Positions 30,796-42,742 of a DNA stretch of 64,000 nt are shown here, in pieces. A program made the position numbers and the translations under genes. Position 1 is the stretch's first letter. Each line of letters starts with the position of its first letter. Location of the stretch: positions 310,001-374,000 of the forward strand of contig JAXHMR010000002.1 in NCBI GenBank assembly GCA_034521225.1, given 5' to 3'. The notes beneath the pieces are model-generated. The model saw only the letters and a program-made list of their open reading frames with translations. It had not been told where the DNA came from and did not search any database. Origin of the DNA: Woeseia sp034521225 (GTDB lineage: Bacteria > Pseudomonadota > Gammaproteobacteria > Steroidobacterales > Woeseiaceae).

Positions 30796-30970
30796 TGTCA
30801 TTGCGAGGAGCGCAGCGACGCCGTCATCGCGAGGAGCGCAGCGACGCCGTCATCGCGAGGAGCGCAGCCACGCCGTCATCGCGAGGAGCGCAGCGACGTG
30901 GCGATCTCGCACTGTTAACCTCGCTGCCAACGACAACGAGATCGCCACGCCCTTCGGGCTCGCAATGACG
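30796..30970. repeat. Palindromic repeat, copy 6, with four left half-units
   Basis: CGTCATTGCGAGGAGCGCAG is followed by three more copies with CGTCATCGCGAGGAGCGCAG, 26 bases apart, then the centre and one right half (GAGATCGCCACGCCCTTCGG ... CGCAATGACG). Confidence 0.9.
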
Positions 30971-30978
30971 GGGGTTGA

Positions 30979-32815
30979 ATGAAAGACAAAGTCACACGCC
31001 GTGATTTCCTGAACGGCACGCAAGTGGCCATCGGCGCATCGCTGCTGGCACCGTGGTCCGACCTGCTCGCTGCCGGTGACGCCGGTTTCGCGCTCGACAA
31101 AGACTATTATCCACCGGCGCTGACCGGGCTGCGCGGCAGTCATGAAGGATCGTGGGAGACGATGCATGCGCTCGTCGCCGGGCAGAGTTCGAGCGGCAAG
31201 CCGGAAGAGGACTATGACCTCGTCGTCGTCGGCGCCGGCATCAGCGGTTTGGCGGCCGGACACTTCTATCGGCGCGAACATCCCGGCGCGCGCATCCTGC
31301 TGCTCGACAATCACGATGATTTCGGCGGGCACGCCAAGCGTAATGAATTCAGTATCAACGGCCGCACGCGCATCGGCTATGGCGGTACCGAGTCCATCGA
31401 TACGCCGTCTGCGTACAGCCAGGTGGCGAAAGACCTGCTGGTCGACATCGGCATCGACACCGACAAGTTCTACGACGCGTACCACCAGGAACTCTATTCG
31501 TCGATGGGACTGGGCAAAGGCATACTTTTTGACCGCCACAGCTTCAGCGAACAGAAACTCGTTACCGGTTACGGGAAAGTTCCGTGGCAGGCGTTCGCGG
31601 ACCAGGCGCCGATGTCGGAAAAGGCACGGCGCACTTCGTACGCGTGCAGACGGAGGAACGCGACTACCTCCCCGGGCTTACGTTTGACGAATACGTGAAA
31701 CTGAAAAAGACAAGTTACTACACGTTTTTAAAGGATATCGTCGGCGTCGACCAGCAGGTGCTGGAAATTTACCGCCGCTGGGGCATGAGCTTCTGGTGCG
31801 TCGGCATCGATGAAATACCGGCAACGTCGGTCCAGTCGTACGACGGGGGCATGCCCGGCCTCACACACACGCTGCCGCGCACCGGCTATCGTGGCGATGA
31901 GCCTTATATTTTTCACTTCCCCGACGGCAACGCGTCCGTGGCACGTTTGCTGGTGCGCGCGTTGCTGTCGCAAGCCGTGCCCGGCGAAACAATGGAAGAT
32001 GTCGTTACGGCGCGTGTCAATTACTCAGAGCTCTACCAGCCCGGTCAGGATACGCGCATTCGCCTGAACAGCACAGCTGGTCCATGCCGGCCATACACGT
32101 GATGGCGGCGCTGTCGACGTCACCTACGTGCATCGCGGCGACACCCGCACGATTCGTGCCAAGCGCTGCATCATGGCGCGCGATAACAGCGCGGTGCCTG
32201 ATACCTGTGCCCCGAATTGCCGGCGTGGCGCAGAAGGAGGGTCTTGCCTACAACGTCAAAGTGCCGCTGACTTACACCAAGGTATTGGTACCGAACTGGC
32301 GGCCGTTTGCCGAGTTGGGGCTCGATTTCGTCTACTATACGAATGACTTTTACAAGCAGGTCGAACTGGATTACCCGGTGTCCATCGGCGACTACGCCTT
32401 CGGCCGCTCACCGGACGACCCGATGGTATTGCACATGTGTCATGTGCATCACTCGCCGGACATCACCGGTCCCGAACAATGGCGTGAAGGGCGCCGCCGC
32501 CTGCTCGGCACGCCGTTCTCCGTGTTCGAGGAGCACGTACGTGACCAACTCGACCAGGCCCTGTCCGGCGCCGGCTTCGACGCCGAACGCGATATCCACG
32601 CGATCACCGTCAATCGCTGGGCACATGGTTACTCGTACGGCAACGACCTGCTGTGGGAGCCCGAATGGCCGGATCCTTCGCAGACTCCATGGGCGAGGGC
32701 ACGGCGACCGCACGGGCGTATCACGATTGCCAACTCGGACGCCGGCGTCGAGGCGACGACGAATTCAGCCATCACCCAGGCGCACCGTGCCGTACAGGAA
32801 GCGGCCCGCAGCTGA
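30979..32815 (+). CDS. FAD-dependent oxidoreductase, spermidine-dehydrogenase-like, Tat-exported, frameshifted
   Basis: About 612 residues. The start MKDKVTRRDFLNGTQVAIGA is a twin-arginine signal. YYPPALTGLRGSHEGSW and DLVVVGAGISGLAAGHFYRR (FAD-binding GxGxxG) with LLLDNHDDFGGHAKRNEF are characteristic of the SpdH-like group. The C-terminus has MVLHMCHVHHSPDITGPEQW and ITVNRWAHGYSYGNDLLW. Frame changes near 31625, 32075 and 32205. Family members oxidise polyamines in the periplasm; the substrate here is inferred. Confidence 0.8.
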
Positions 32816-32828
32816 CCGCGGCAGCACC

Positions 32829-33070
32829 GTCACCGCGAGACGCGTAGCGCCGCCGTCATCGCGAGGAGCGCAGCGACGTGGCGATCTCGCACGGATAATG
32901 GCTCTGCCAGTCGGAACGAGATTGCCACGCCCTTCGGGCTCGCAATGACTGATGGTCACGCCCCTCGGGCGGGAATGCCCGTCGTCGAGAGGAGCACAGC
33001 GACGCCGTCATCGAGAGGAGCGCGGCAGCACCGTCATCGCGAGGAGCGCAGCGACGTGGCGATCTCGTTC
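32829..33070. repeat. Palindromic repeat, copy 7 (compound)
   Basis: One complete element (about 32854-32950) is followed by a degenerate right half and three more left halves, the last reading CGTCATCGCGAGGAGCGCAG and GTGGCGATCTCG to 33068. It fills the gap between the flavoprotein gene and abgT. Confidence 0.85.
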
Positions 33071-33092
33071 GGCTCACCGCTCTTGTTCAGTA

Positions 33093-34652
<1,560 letters not shown>

Positions 34653-34787
34653 TGGAAAGATCCCCCGCTTGTTATTGTGGACCCGAGTCTACGCAATTTG
34701 ACCGGCGCCGTCCCGCCTGCGGCCTGACGCGGCGTCCCGCTACCGGCAACCATTGGCCGCTTGCCGCTCAGCTGTTCGGCGATTTGG

Positions 34788-35663
34788 TCATTGAGAGGCT
34801 TTCAGGTCCCGGTACAGCGTTTCGGTCATGCGCTCCGTCGCGATGAAGTCCCAGTTCCAGGCGTCGTGATAACCGGCGAGCGGATTGGCGGCAACCACAG
34901 CCTCCAGCGACAGGCCGTCATCAATCAGCTTGCCGACACGCGCTTTTGCGTCGGCCAGCATGTCACGGGCGGCGATCAGGTCATCACGGCTGGCCAGCTG
35001 TCCATGACCGGGGATGATCTGCGTGTCGTCATCGGCCAGCTCGATGATGCGTGTCTGTGCGGCGATAAAGCCGTCAACGCTGCCACCGGAATCGAGATCG
35101 ATAAACGGGAACAGGCCATTGAACATCGCATCCCCGGTGTGTATGACGTTGGCATCGGGAAAATGAATGATCGAGTCGCCGTCCGTGTGCGCGCTGCGCA
35201 CGTGTATGACTTCGGCGCGATGGTCGTTCAAGTGAAACGTCATCTGATCCGGGAACGTCAGCTCCGGCAGCGAATCGGCCGCTGCGCCGGACTCGGTCAT
35301 GCGATGGCGGATGTTGTCGTGCGCGACGATACGGGCGCCATGCCGGTGCAGCGCGGCATTGCCGCCGATATGGTCGCCGTGTACGTGTGTGTTGATGACG
35401 AAGTCGACCGGTGCGCCAGCCGTGTCCTGCACCGCGGCGAGCATCGTTTCCGCCAGAGGCTCAAGACCATCGTCAATCAGTATGACGCCGTCGTCACCCG
35501 TCAGCAGGCCCAGATTGCCCCCGGCGAAGCCGCCTTCGCCGTGCAGCATAAAGAGCCCGGGCGCCAGTGCGGTTGACCGGAAAGAAACAGATTCATCTTG
35601 CGCAAACGCACTGGCCGGCAACAGCAGTACCAGCAGCAGGATTCCTGTCCATCGAAATTGCAT
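34788..35663 (-). CDS. Periplasmic metallo-beta-lactamase-fold hydrolase
   Basis: Intact 291 residues. Signal peptide MQFRWTGILLLVLLLPASAF with cleavage after AFA. Metal motif FVINTHVHGDHIGG (HxHxDH), then HVRSAHTDGDSIIHF (His), VIHTGDAMFNGLFPF (Asp) and IIPGHGQLA (His). The N-terminal part GLFMLHGEGGFAGGNLGLL is typical of the quinoprotein-relay/MBL group. Substrate unknown; not clearly a beta-lactamase. Confidence 0.85.
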   Translation of the reverse strand: MQFRWTGILLLVLLLPASAFAQDESVSFRSTALAPGLFMLHGEGGFAGGNLGLLTGDDGVILIDDGLEPLAETMLAAVQDTAGAPVDFVINTHVHGDHIGGNAALHRHGARIVAHDNIRHRMTESGAAADSLPELTFPDQMTFHLNDHRAEVIHVRSAHTDGDSIIHFPDANVIHTGDAMFNGLFPFIDLDSGGSVDGFIAAQTRIIELADDDTQIIPGHGQLASRDDLIAARDMLADAKARVGKLIDDGLSLEAVVAANPLAGYHDAWNWDFIATERMTETLYRDLKASQ

Positions 35664-35864
35664 CGCCTGTCTCCTCTGAAAAGTTACGCCTTTGGTGAGC
35701 GCCAGTGCGCCCTGTTTTACTCCACTGGCATGCCGTTTGCCACGGTTACGGAGCGTTGCACAGGTCCCAGTTTCGGAATAAAACGGCGCTTTTGCCCGTT
35801 TGCCGCGACGTTGATCACAGCCGGCAGCGCACCGGATCGCGGATTATCGCCGGCAGGAGAAATC

Positions 35865-36113
35865 ATGCCAGCAACCGCCGATAACATAATCCCGTTCCCG
35901 CTCAGCCGCCGCCGCGACCTGCGGTGCTGCCCGCAGTGCGGAACACACCGTGATGTGCTGCAGATTGGGCGGCTGTTATGGGGCTATTGCGATGCGCACG
36001 AATTGCGCTGGGTCGTCGCCGACTTCCATGACGTCACGCCGCAGGCCATGGACCGGCAGCAGCTGCGCCGCGGTCTTGAATTCCTGTCGGCGTTTGTCGA
36101 GATTTCGCGCTAG
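35865..36113 (+). CDS. Small Cys-rich protein, possible zinc ribbon
   Basis: 82 residues from the ATG at 35865, with AGGAGA six bases upstream. It reads MPATADNIIPFPLSRRRDLR, then CCPQCGTHRDVLQIGRLLWG, YCDAHELRWVV and QLRRGLEFLSAF. CPxC plus C-x2-H could bind zinc. I do not recognise a family. It is followed directly by a repeat cluster. Confidence 0.5.
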   Translation: MPATADNIIPFPLSRRRDLRCCPQCGTHRDVLQIGRLLWGYCDAHELRWVVADFHDVTPQAMDRQQLRRGLEFLSAFVEISR

Positions 36114-36116
36114 AAC

Positions 36117-36440
36117 TGTTGTCTTTGTTAGCCCGCAGGGCGTGGCAATCTCGTCATCGCGAACCCGCAGGATGTGGCGGTTTCGTCATCGCGAACCCGC
36201 AGGATGTGGCGGTTCGTCATCGCGAACCCGGTAGGGTGCGGCGGTTTCGTCATCGCGAACCCGTAGGGTGTGGCGATCTCGTTCCGATTGGCAGAGCGGT
36301 TAGCTGTGCGAGATCGCCACGTCGCTTCGCTCCTCGCGATGACGACGTAGGTGCGCTCCTCGCGATGACGACGTAGGTGCGCTCCTCGCGATGAGCGGCG
36401 TAGGTGCTCGCTACTCGCGCGCGGTGCCTTGCGAGGCGCG
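36117..36440. repeat. Palindromic repeat, copy 8, largest cluster
   Basis: Four to five half-units of the form CGTCATCGCGAACCCGCAGG with GATGTGGCGGTTT lie first; then a full centre (TTCCGATTGGCAGAGCGGTT) and a right half with CGCCACGTCGCTTCGCTCCT, followed by two to three copies of GCGCTCCTCGCGATGACGAC. The last 60 bases are a decayed tail. Confidence 0.85.
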
Positions 36441-36546
36441 AGTCGCTTTACGCTGCTTCGCGCCTGCGATCACATACCCCCGAAATCCGACGCAAAACCT
36501 GTTATAACTTCGCCTCGCTCTGATTGGTTTTCACGCAGGTTCGGAT

Positions 36547-38427
36547 ATGGCACCGATACGCCACATCATCGCCATTGCTCTGCTGTTGTCCGGCTGCGGT
36601 AACGGTGGCGGTGAGACGCAGCCGGTGTTTTCCGCCTGGGCTGGACCTGCAATGGCACCGCGCGAATTCACACAATCCAGGGCAACCGCGAAGTCAGTCC
36701 GCTGGCCGGCGAAGTTGTGACAGTAAGCGGTATCGTCAGCGCTGATTTCCAGGACGACGACGGCGATGAACTGAACAGCATCGGCGGATTCTTCCTGCAG
36801 TCCGAAACGCCCGATACGGACCCACAGACATCCGAGGGTATTTTCGTTTTTGACCGCAACCTCTCCCTGGTCGATGTTGCCGTCGGCGATCGCATTGAGG
36901 TCGACGGCACGGTCACTGAGTACTTCGGAGAGACACAACTTGTCGCGGACAGCATCCGGATCGTTGGCAGCGGTGCAGTACGCGTGACAGACCTTGCGCT
37001 GCCCTCGGCGCAGGTTGCTTACAACAGCGATGGCGAGCCGATTGCCGGCCTCGAACCCTACGAGGGCATGCGTGTTCGTGTACCGGCGGACCTGTATATC
37101 CAGGACCTCTATAGCCTTGCGCGCTACGGCGAGGTACTCCTGTCGACCACGCAGCGGCAGGCCCAATTCACGAATGTCGAGGTGCCTGATGCCGGCGCAT
37201 TCGCTGCGTGGCAGCAGCGCCTTGCCGCCGAGCGCCTGATGCTCGACGATGGCACGCTTGAGCAGAACCGGTCGCCGATACGCTACCTGTCGCCACAACA
37301 ACCCCTCGCGGGTGGGCGACCGCGTGAGCGGAATCGACGGTGTGCTGCGCTACAGCCGCGGCAGCGGTGCCAACGGCACGGAAACCTGGCGCCTGATGCC
37401 GGTCGAGGCTCCGCATTTCGAATCACTGAATCCCCGCGAAGCTCCGCCTGCCGTTGGCGGCAACGTCGTCGTTGCGAGCTTCAACCTGCTCAATTATTTC
37501 TCAACGATCGACACCGGCATCGATCGCTGTGGGCCGGAGGCGTCGGAGGGCTGCCGCGGCGCGGACTCGGTGCAGGAGTTCAGCCGCCAGCGGGACAAGA
37601 TCGTGCAAACCCTGCTGCTACTCGATGCCGATATCGTTGGCGTCATGGAACTGGAAAACGATGGCGCCATCAGCACACTGGTTGACGCCCTGGATGCGCG
37701 CTCGGACGGAAGCGACTGGTCATTTGTCGATACCGGCACGATCGGCAGCGACGTGATCCGCGTTGGCCTGCTGTACAAGGCGAATCGTGTTTCCGCGTCG
37801 GGACCGTTCGCGATACTGGATCAAGGTGTCGATGCGAACTTTAATGATGACCGCAATCGGCCGGTGCTCGCGCAGACTTTCCGTTTGCTGGCGAATGGCG
37901 GCCTTTTTACGGTGTCCGTCAGCCATCTCAAATCGAAGGGTTCGTCCTGCGACGACATCGATGATCCGGATCGCGGCGACGGGCAAGCGAACTGCAACCG
38001 GACACGGCTTGCCGCCGCGCAATCGCTGGCCACCTGGCTGGCGAGCGATCCGACCGGCAGCGGTGATCCGGATCACCTGGTCATCGGTGACCTGAACGCC
38101 TACTGGCGTGAAGATCCTGTCCGCGCGCTCGAAGCGGCGGGTTTCGACAACCTGCTGCGGCGTTATGCGGGCGACTCGGCATATACCTTCGTCTATCGCG
38201 GCAATCCGGCGCGCTCGATCATGCGCTGACATCCGCTACGCTGGCATCAGCAGGTGCGAGGCGCCGCCGTCTGGCATATCAATGCTGACGAAGCACCGGT
38301 GCTGGATTACAACCTGGAATTCGGCCGGGACGCCGGTTTGTTCGACGCCAGTGCGCCGTGGCGGTCCTCGGACCACGACCCGGTTGTCGTCGGCCTGCAA
38401 CTTGATCCGGGAAGTAGCGGGCAATAA
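36547..38427 (+). CDS. ExeM/NucH-type extracellular nuclease lipoprotein, frameshifted
   Basis: The ATG at 36547 opens MAPIRHIIAIALLLSGCGNG, a lipoprotein signal with lipobox LSGC. An N-terminal OB-like domain has LAGEVVTVSGIVSADFQDDD and GGFFLQSETPD. The endonuclease/exonuclease/phosphatase domain shows VVVASFNLLNYF, DADIVGVMELEND (catalytic Glu), VSVSHLKSKGSSC, LVIGDLNAYWRED (Asp/Asn) and a final WRSSDHDPVVVGL (Asp-His). Frame changes near 36650, 37300 and 38220. A secreted DNase for DNA scavenging or biofilm turnover is the family role. Confidence 0.85.
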
Positions 38428-38506
38428 GCGCAACGTGGCGGTTGCCGCCGCACTGCGATCAGTGTCAGGCTTGGGCCGCACAGGCGATGTAAGAAAGGGG
38501 GGCACA

Positions 38507-38896
38507 ATGGCGCCGGCACTCGCGGCACACCTGCAGTGGGATACTGTTCCACTGGAAACCGTAAATCCATCCATGCAGCGCGCCGCATCATCACCGGCGA
38601 ACTGATGACCGTGGCGCGTATCTGGTTTACGGACGGTTTTCTTGTACCGATGCACAGCCACCATAACGAGCAGATCACGCAGGTTATATCCGGCGTGCTG
38701 CGCTTCCGTTTCGGCGAGGACGGCACCGAAACGGTCGATGTGCGGTGCCGGAGAAATCATCGTCATACCGGCGAACCTGCCGCACGAGGCGCTTTGCATC
38801 GGTGACGTCGAGGAGATGGACATGTGGGCGCCGCGCCGTGACGACTGGCTGGACAAAAGTGACGATTACCTGCGCCGGCCGCAGGGATCCGGTTGA
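38507..38896 (+). CDS. Cupin-domain protein, frameshifted
   Basis: ATG at 38507 after AAGGGGGGC. About 130 residues. The metal-binding cupin motif 1 reads VPMHSHHNEQITQVISGVLR and FRFGEDG; motif 2 reads IVIPANLPHEALCIGD. The C-terminus ends DDWLDKSDDYLRRPQG. Two frame changes, near 38590 and 38745. Function cannot be told beyond a small-molecule or sensor cupin. Confidence 0.75.
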
Positions 38897-39011
38897 CGTT
38901 GATCCACGGCATAATCCGTTGAAATTGCGGTACCCGGCGACGGCCTCGTCAACCGGCCTGCGAGCTATGGACTGCCGCTCATGGCCCAACATTCGCAATC
39001 AGGGAAATTGA

Positions 39012-41052
39012 ATGAAGAATTTTGCATGCCTGGCCTGCGTGGCCGTTCTTGTCATTGCAGGGACCGCTTCCGCAGACGAGCGTTACTTCAGCGCCGACGA
39101 CGTATTTGCACTCGAGTACGCCAATGATCCGCGCATTTCTCCCGACGGTGAGCGCATTGTCTATGAGCGCCGGGCGAACGACATCATGTCGGATTCGACG
39201 CGGTCGAACCTCTGGCTCATTGACGTTGACAGTGGCGAGCAGCGGCCGCTCAGGTCCGGCGTCGTGCAGGCGTCGTCACCGCGCTGGTCGCCGGATGGCG
39301 GGCGCATCGCCTGGCTGCAGGAGGGAAATCACGGCACCGGCATACACGTAACGTGGCTGGACACCGGTGAGACGGCTCTGCTTGCGACAGTACAGAAGGA
39401 ACCATCATCGCTGGCCTGGTCGACCGATGGCGAATCGCTGGCTTTTGTCATGCCGGTTGCCGCCGAGCGCGAGCCGCTCGTCGAGCCGCGTACCGGACCT
39501 GAAGGGTCTGAATGGGCAGATCCGCCAAAGGCGATCGACTCGGTCGTCTATCGCTGGGATGGCCGGGGCTTTCTTGAACCCGCTTTTTCGCACATCTTCG
39601 GCTGCCGGCGATCGGCGGAACACCGCGCCAGCTGACGAGCGGGGATTTCTCGCACGATGGTGACCTGGGTTGGTCGGCTGACAGCGAGCGCATCCTGTTT
39701 GCCGCGAATCGCAACAGCGACTGGGAGTATGAGCCGGTCGAACGGAACCTGTGGTCGGTATCAGTGCAAAGCGGTGAGCTCGAACAGCTTACGTCGCGGG
39801 CCGGCGGTGAAGTGTCACCGGTCGTATCGCCCGACGGGCGCCGGATCGCATACCTCTACAATAATGCAAACCGGGTGCCGTACCGCAACAGTATCCTGCA
39901 TGTAATGAACACGGATGGATCCGGGGACCGGGCTGTCACGCAGGCACTCGATCGTTCGATCGGGAACGTGCAGTGGGCCGGCAACAGCCGCAGCCTGTAT
40001 GCGCAATACGACGACCAGGGGCTGCGCAAGATTGCGCGGATCACGCTCGATGGTGATGTTTCGGACCTCGTCGACGACGCTGGCGGCACATCGATCGGCC
40101 GGCCCTACCTCAGCGGCAGTTATACAGTCTCCGGCGACGGGACGATTGCGTACACACGGGGCACGCCCCGGCAGCCGGCGGACGTGGCAATCCACGATGG
40201 CCGTGCTGCGCGCGTACTGACATCGCTCAACGACGACCTGTTGCCGAACCGCGAGCTGGGCGAGGTACACGAGCTGCGGTACGCATCCTCGTTCGACGGC
40301 ACGGAGATTCAGGGATGGTATGTAACGCCGCCTGGTTACGATCCGGACAAGCGGTATCCACTTATTCTCGAAATCCACGGCGGCCCGCACCTTGCCTACG
40401 GCCCGCAGTTTTCGGCAGAAATCCAGCGTTTCGCGGCGGAGGGCTATGTCGTCTTCTATGACAATCACCGCGGCAGTTCGTCGTATGGCGAGGACTTCGC
40501 ATTGTTGTTACAGAACAAGTACTCGAGTCCGGAAGACTTTGCCGATCACATGTCGGGGATCGATACGCTGATCGAACGGGGCATTGCGGATCCTGAGCGG
40601 CTCTACATTACCGGCGGTTCGGCGGGTGGTATCGCGAGTGCGTATGCCATCGGCCTGACGGACCGGTTTCGCGCCGCGGGCATCGCCAAGCCTGTCATCA
40701 ACTGGATCTCCAAGACACTGACCGGCGATTCCTATGTCGTACCAGATCCAGTACCAGTTCCCCGGCATGCCGTGGGAAGCGTTTGAACATTACTGGGAGC
40801 GCTCGCCGCTGTCGCTGGTCGGGAATGTAACTACGCCTGTTCTGCTGCTGACCGGTGAAGAAGACTACCGCACGCCGATTTCAGAAACGGAGCAGTACTA
40901 CCAGGCACTAAAGCTGCGCCGCATTGATGCGATGATGGTGCGGATCCCGGGATCCTCGCACGGTATCGCCGGCCGGCCGTCGAGACTACAATGCGAAGGT
41001 CGATAATATTCTGGCCTGGTTCGCGCGATACGGTGGTAACACGAGTGAGTAA
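39012..41052 (+). CDS. S9 family exported acyl-peptidase, frameshifted
   Basis: About 680 residues. Signal peptide MKNFACLACVAVLVIAGTAS with cleavage after ASA. The beta-propeller contains repeated SPDG motifs (PRISPDGERIVYE, PRWSPDGGRIAWL, PVVSPDGRRIAYL). The alpha/beta-hydrolase domain: ILEIHGGPHLAYGPQF, YITGGSAGGIASAYAIG (Ser), LLLTGEEDYRTPISETEQYY (Asp) and PGSSHGIAGRPS (His). Frame changes near 39600, 40735 and 40985. An oligopeptidase of the S9C type acting in the periplasm is likely. Confidence 0.88.
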
Positions 41053-41081
41053 CGGCTTCCATATTATATGTAGCGTTACCG

Positions 41082-41170
41082 AGATTGCCACGCCTGCGGG
41101 CTGGCAACGACGCGGTGTTGACGCATTCCCCCGTCATCGCGAGGAGCGAAGCGACGTGGCGACCTCCCAC
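41082..41170. repeat. Palindromic repeat, copy 9
   Basis: Order is inverted compared with other copies: a right half (GAGATTGCCACGCCTGCGGG) comes first, then a left half (CGTCATCGCGAGGAGCGAAG and GTGGCGACCTCCC). It overlaps the expected start of the next lipoprotein gene. Confidence 0.8.
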
Positions 41171-42729
41171 AGTTTACCGCCACAACCAACTGCATCGCGC
41201 CGCTGGCCGCACTGTTACTGCTGTCCGCCTGCCAGCCCGGAGCGGAGCCCTTCCTGCCGCAGTACGAGCGCATCGACCTCCTGATCGAGAACGGGCGGGT
41301 GCTGGATGGCCTCGGGAACGAGGCGGTCGCTGCCGATGTTGCCGTCGTCGGCGACACGATCGTGTTCGTCGGCGACGCACAACTTGCGCCTTCCGATGGC
41401 GACGATCGAGTCACCCGGCGCGTCGATGCCGCCGGCCGCGTTGTAACGCCGGGTTTCATAGACCTGCATTCACACGGCGACCCGCTCGAAACTCCGGTCT
41501 TCGAGAATTTCCTCGCCATGGGCGTCACGACGGTATCACTGGGCCAGGACGGTTCCAGTCCGGAAGTGGCGGACCTGGCCGCGTGGCTTTCGCAGGTTGC
41601 TGAACAGGACCTCGGTCCCAATCTCGCGATGTTCGTCGGCCACGGCACGCTGCGGACGCTGTCCGAAATCGGGCGCGCGGCGGTCCCGGCGCCGGAAGAC
41701 CTGTCGCGCATGCTGTCGATGCTGGACGAGGCGCTCGGGTACACATTCGGACTGACGACAGGCCTCGAGTACAACCCCGGTCTCAACGCCGGCGCGGGCG
41801 AACTGCGCGCACTCGCCGAGGTTGTCGGCCGGCACGATCGCCTGATCATGAGCCACATGCGCAATGAGGACGATGACCGGATCGAGGCGTCGATCGCCGA
41901 ACTGCTGGACCAGGGTGAGCATGCGAAGGTCCATATCTCGCACCTGAAGTCGGTCTACGGAAAGGGCGCCGCGCGCGCCGACGAATTGCTGTCCTTGATT
42001 GCACAGGCACGTGAGGCCGGCATTGATGTGACGGCCGACATGTACCCGTACACGGCAAGCTACACCGGCATCGGCATCGTATTCCCGGTGTGGGCAAAGA
42101 CGCGCGAGCAGTTCGAGGTGGCGAAGCGCGAGCGCCGTGAAGAGCTCGAGGACTACCTGCGCGAGCGCATCATGCGCCGCAACGGGCCGGAAGCAACGTT
42201 GCTCGGTACCGAGCCGTACACCGGCAAGACACTCGCGGAACTCGCGCACGCCGCTGAAAAACCGTTTGAGGATGTGCTGATCGATGACATCGGACCCGAC
42301 GGCGCGTCCGGCGCCTATTTCGTCATGAACGAGGAACTGCAGTCACGCCTGCTGCAAAGTCCGTGGGTAGGAGTCTGTTCCGACGGCAGCCCGACGGGCT
42401 TTCATCCGCGCGGTCATGGCACCCATGCAAAAATAATTGAACAGTATGTTATGCAGGATCGCGTGCTGACGCTTGCAGAAGCCGTTCAGAAAATGACTTC
42501 GTTTGCGGCCCGTGTCATCGGAATTGATGATCGTGGCGTGATCCGGGAAGGGATGCGCGCGGACCTGCTCGTCTTCGACCCGGCCCGTGTCCGGGAAACC
42601 GCGACGTTTCCGGCGCCACTCAGCCTCGCCGAGGGCTTCGATGTCGTCATTGTCAACGGCGTCGTCGCCCGCGAAAACGGCGTACTGGCCCGCCAGCTGA
42701 GCGGCCGCGTGCTTGAGCCGTCCCATTGA
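41125..42729 (+). CDS. N-acyl-D-amino-acid deacylase-like amidohydrolase lipoprotein
   Basis: The enzyme is clear from 41220: LLIENGRVLDGLGNEAVAAD, VVTPGFIDLHSHGDPL (HxH metal site), LMSHMRNE-like IMSHMRNEDDD, KVHISHLKSVYGKGAARA, and VCSDGSPTGFHPRGHGTHA (Asp and His). These match the D-aminoacylase branch of the amidohydrolases. Upstream in the same frame APLAALLLLSACQPG is a lipobox, so the protein starts before the first ATG at 41299. No normal start is found between the stop at 41119 and the lipobox; a palindromic repeat fills that place. Family role: release of D-amino acids from N-acyl forms. Confidence 0.82.
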   Translation: MPPSSRGAKRRGDLPQFTATTNCIAPLAALLLLSACQPGAEPFLPQYERIDLLIENGRVLDGLGNEAVAADVAVVGDTIVFVGDAQLAPSDGDDRVTRRVDAAGRVVTPGFIDLHSHGDPLETPVFENFLAMGVTTVSLGQDGSSPEVADLAAWLSQVAEQDLGPNLAMFVGHGTLRTLSEIGRAAVPAPEDLSRMLSMLDEALGYTFGLTTGLEYNPGLNAGAGELRALAEVVGRHDRLIMSHMRNEDDDRIEASIAELLDQGEHAKVHISHLKSVYGKGAARADELLSLIAQAREAGIDVTADMYPYTASYTGIGIVFPVWAKTREQFEVAKRERREELEDYLRERIMRRNGPEATLLGTEPYTGKTLAELAHAAEKPFEDVLIDDIGPDGASGAYFVMNEELQSRLLQSPWVGVCSDGSPTGFHPRGHGTHAKIIEQYVMQDRVLTLAEAVQKMTSFAARVIGIDDRGVIREGMRADLLVFDPARVRETATFPAPLSLAEGFDVVIVNGVVARENGVLARQLSGRVLEPSH

Positions 42730-42742
42730 GCACCAACCGGCC

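Noticed and set aside
30782..30982. ORFs made of repeat sequence (RHREERSDVA / VIARSAATWRS type)
   Set aside because: These are translations of the palindromic repeats; the same peptides recur at every copy in several frames.
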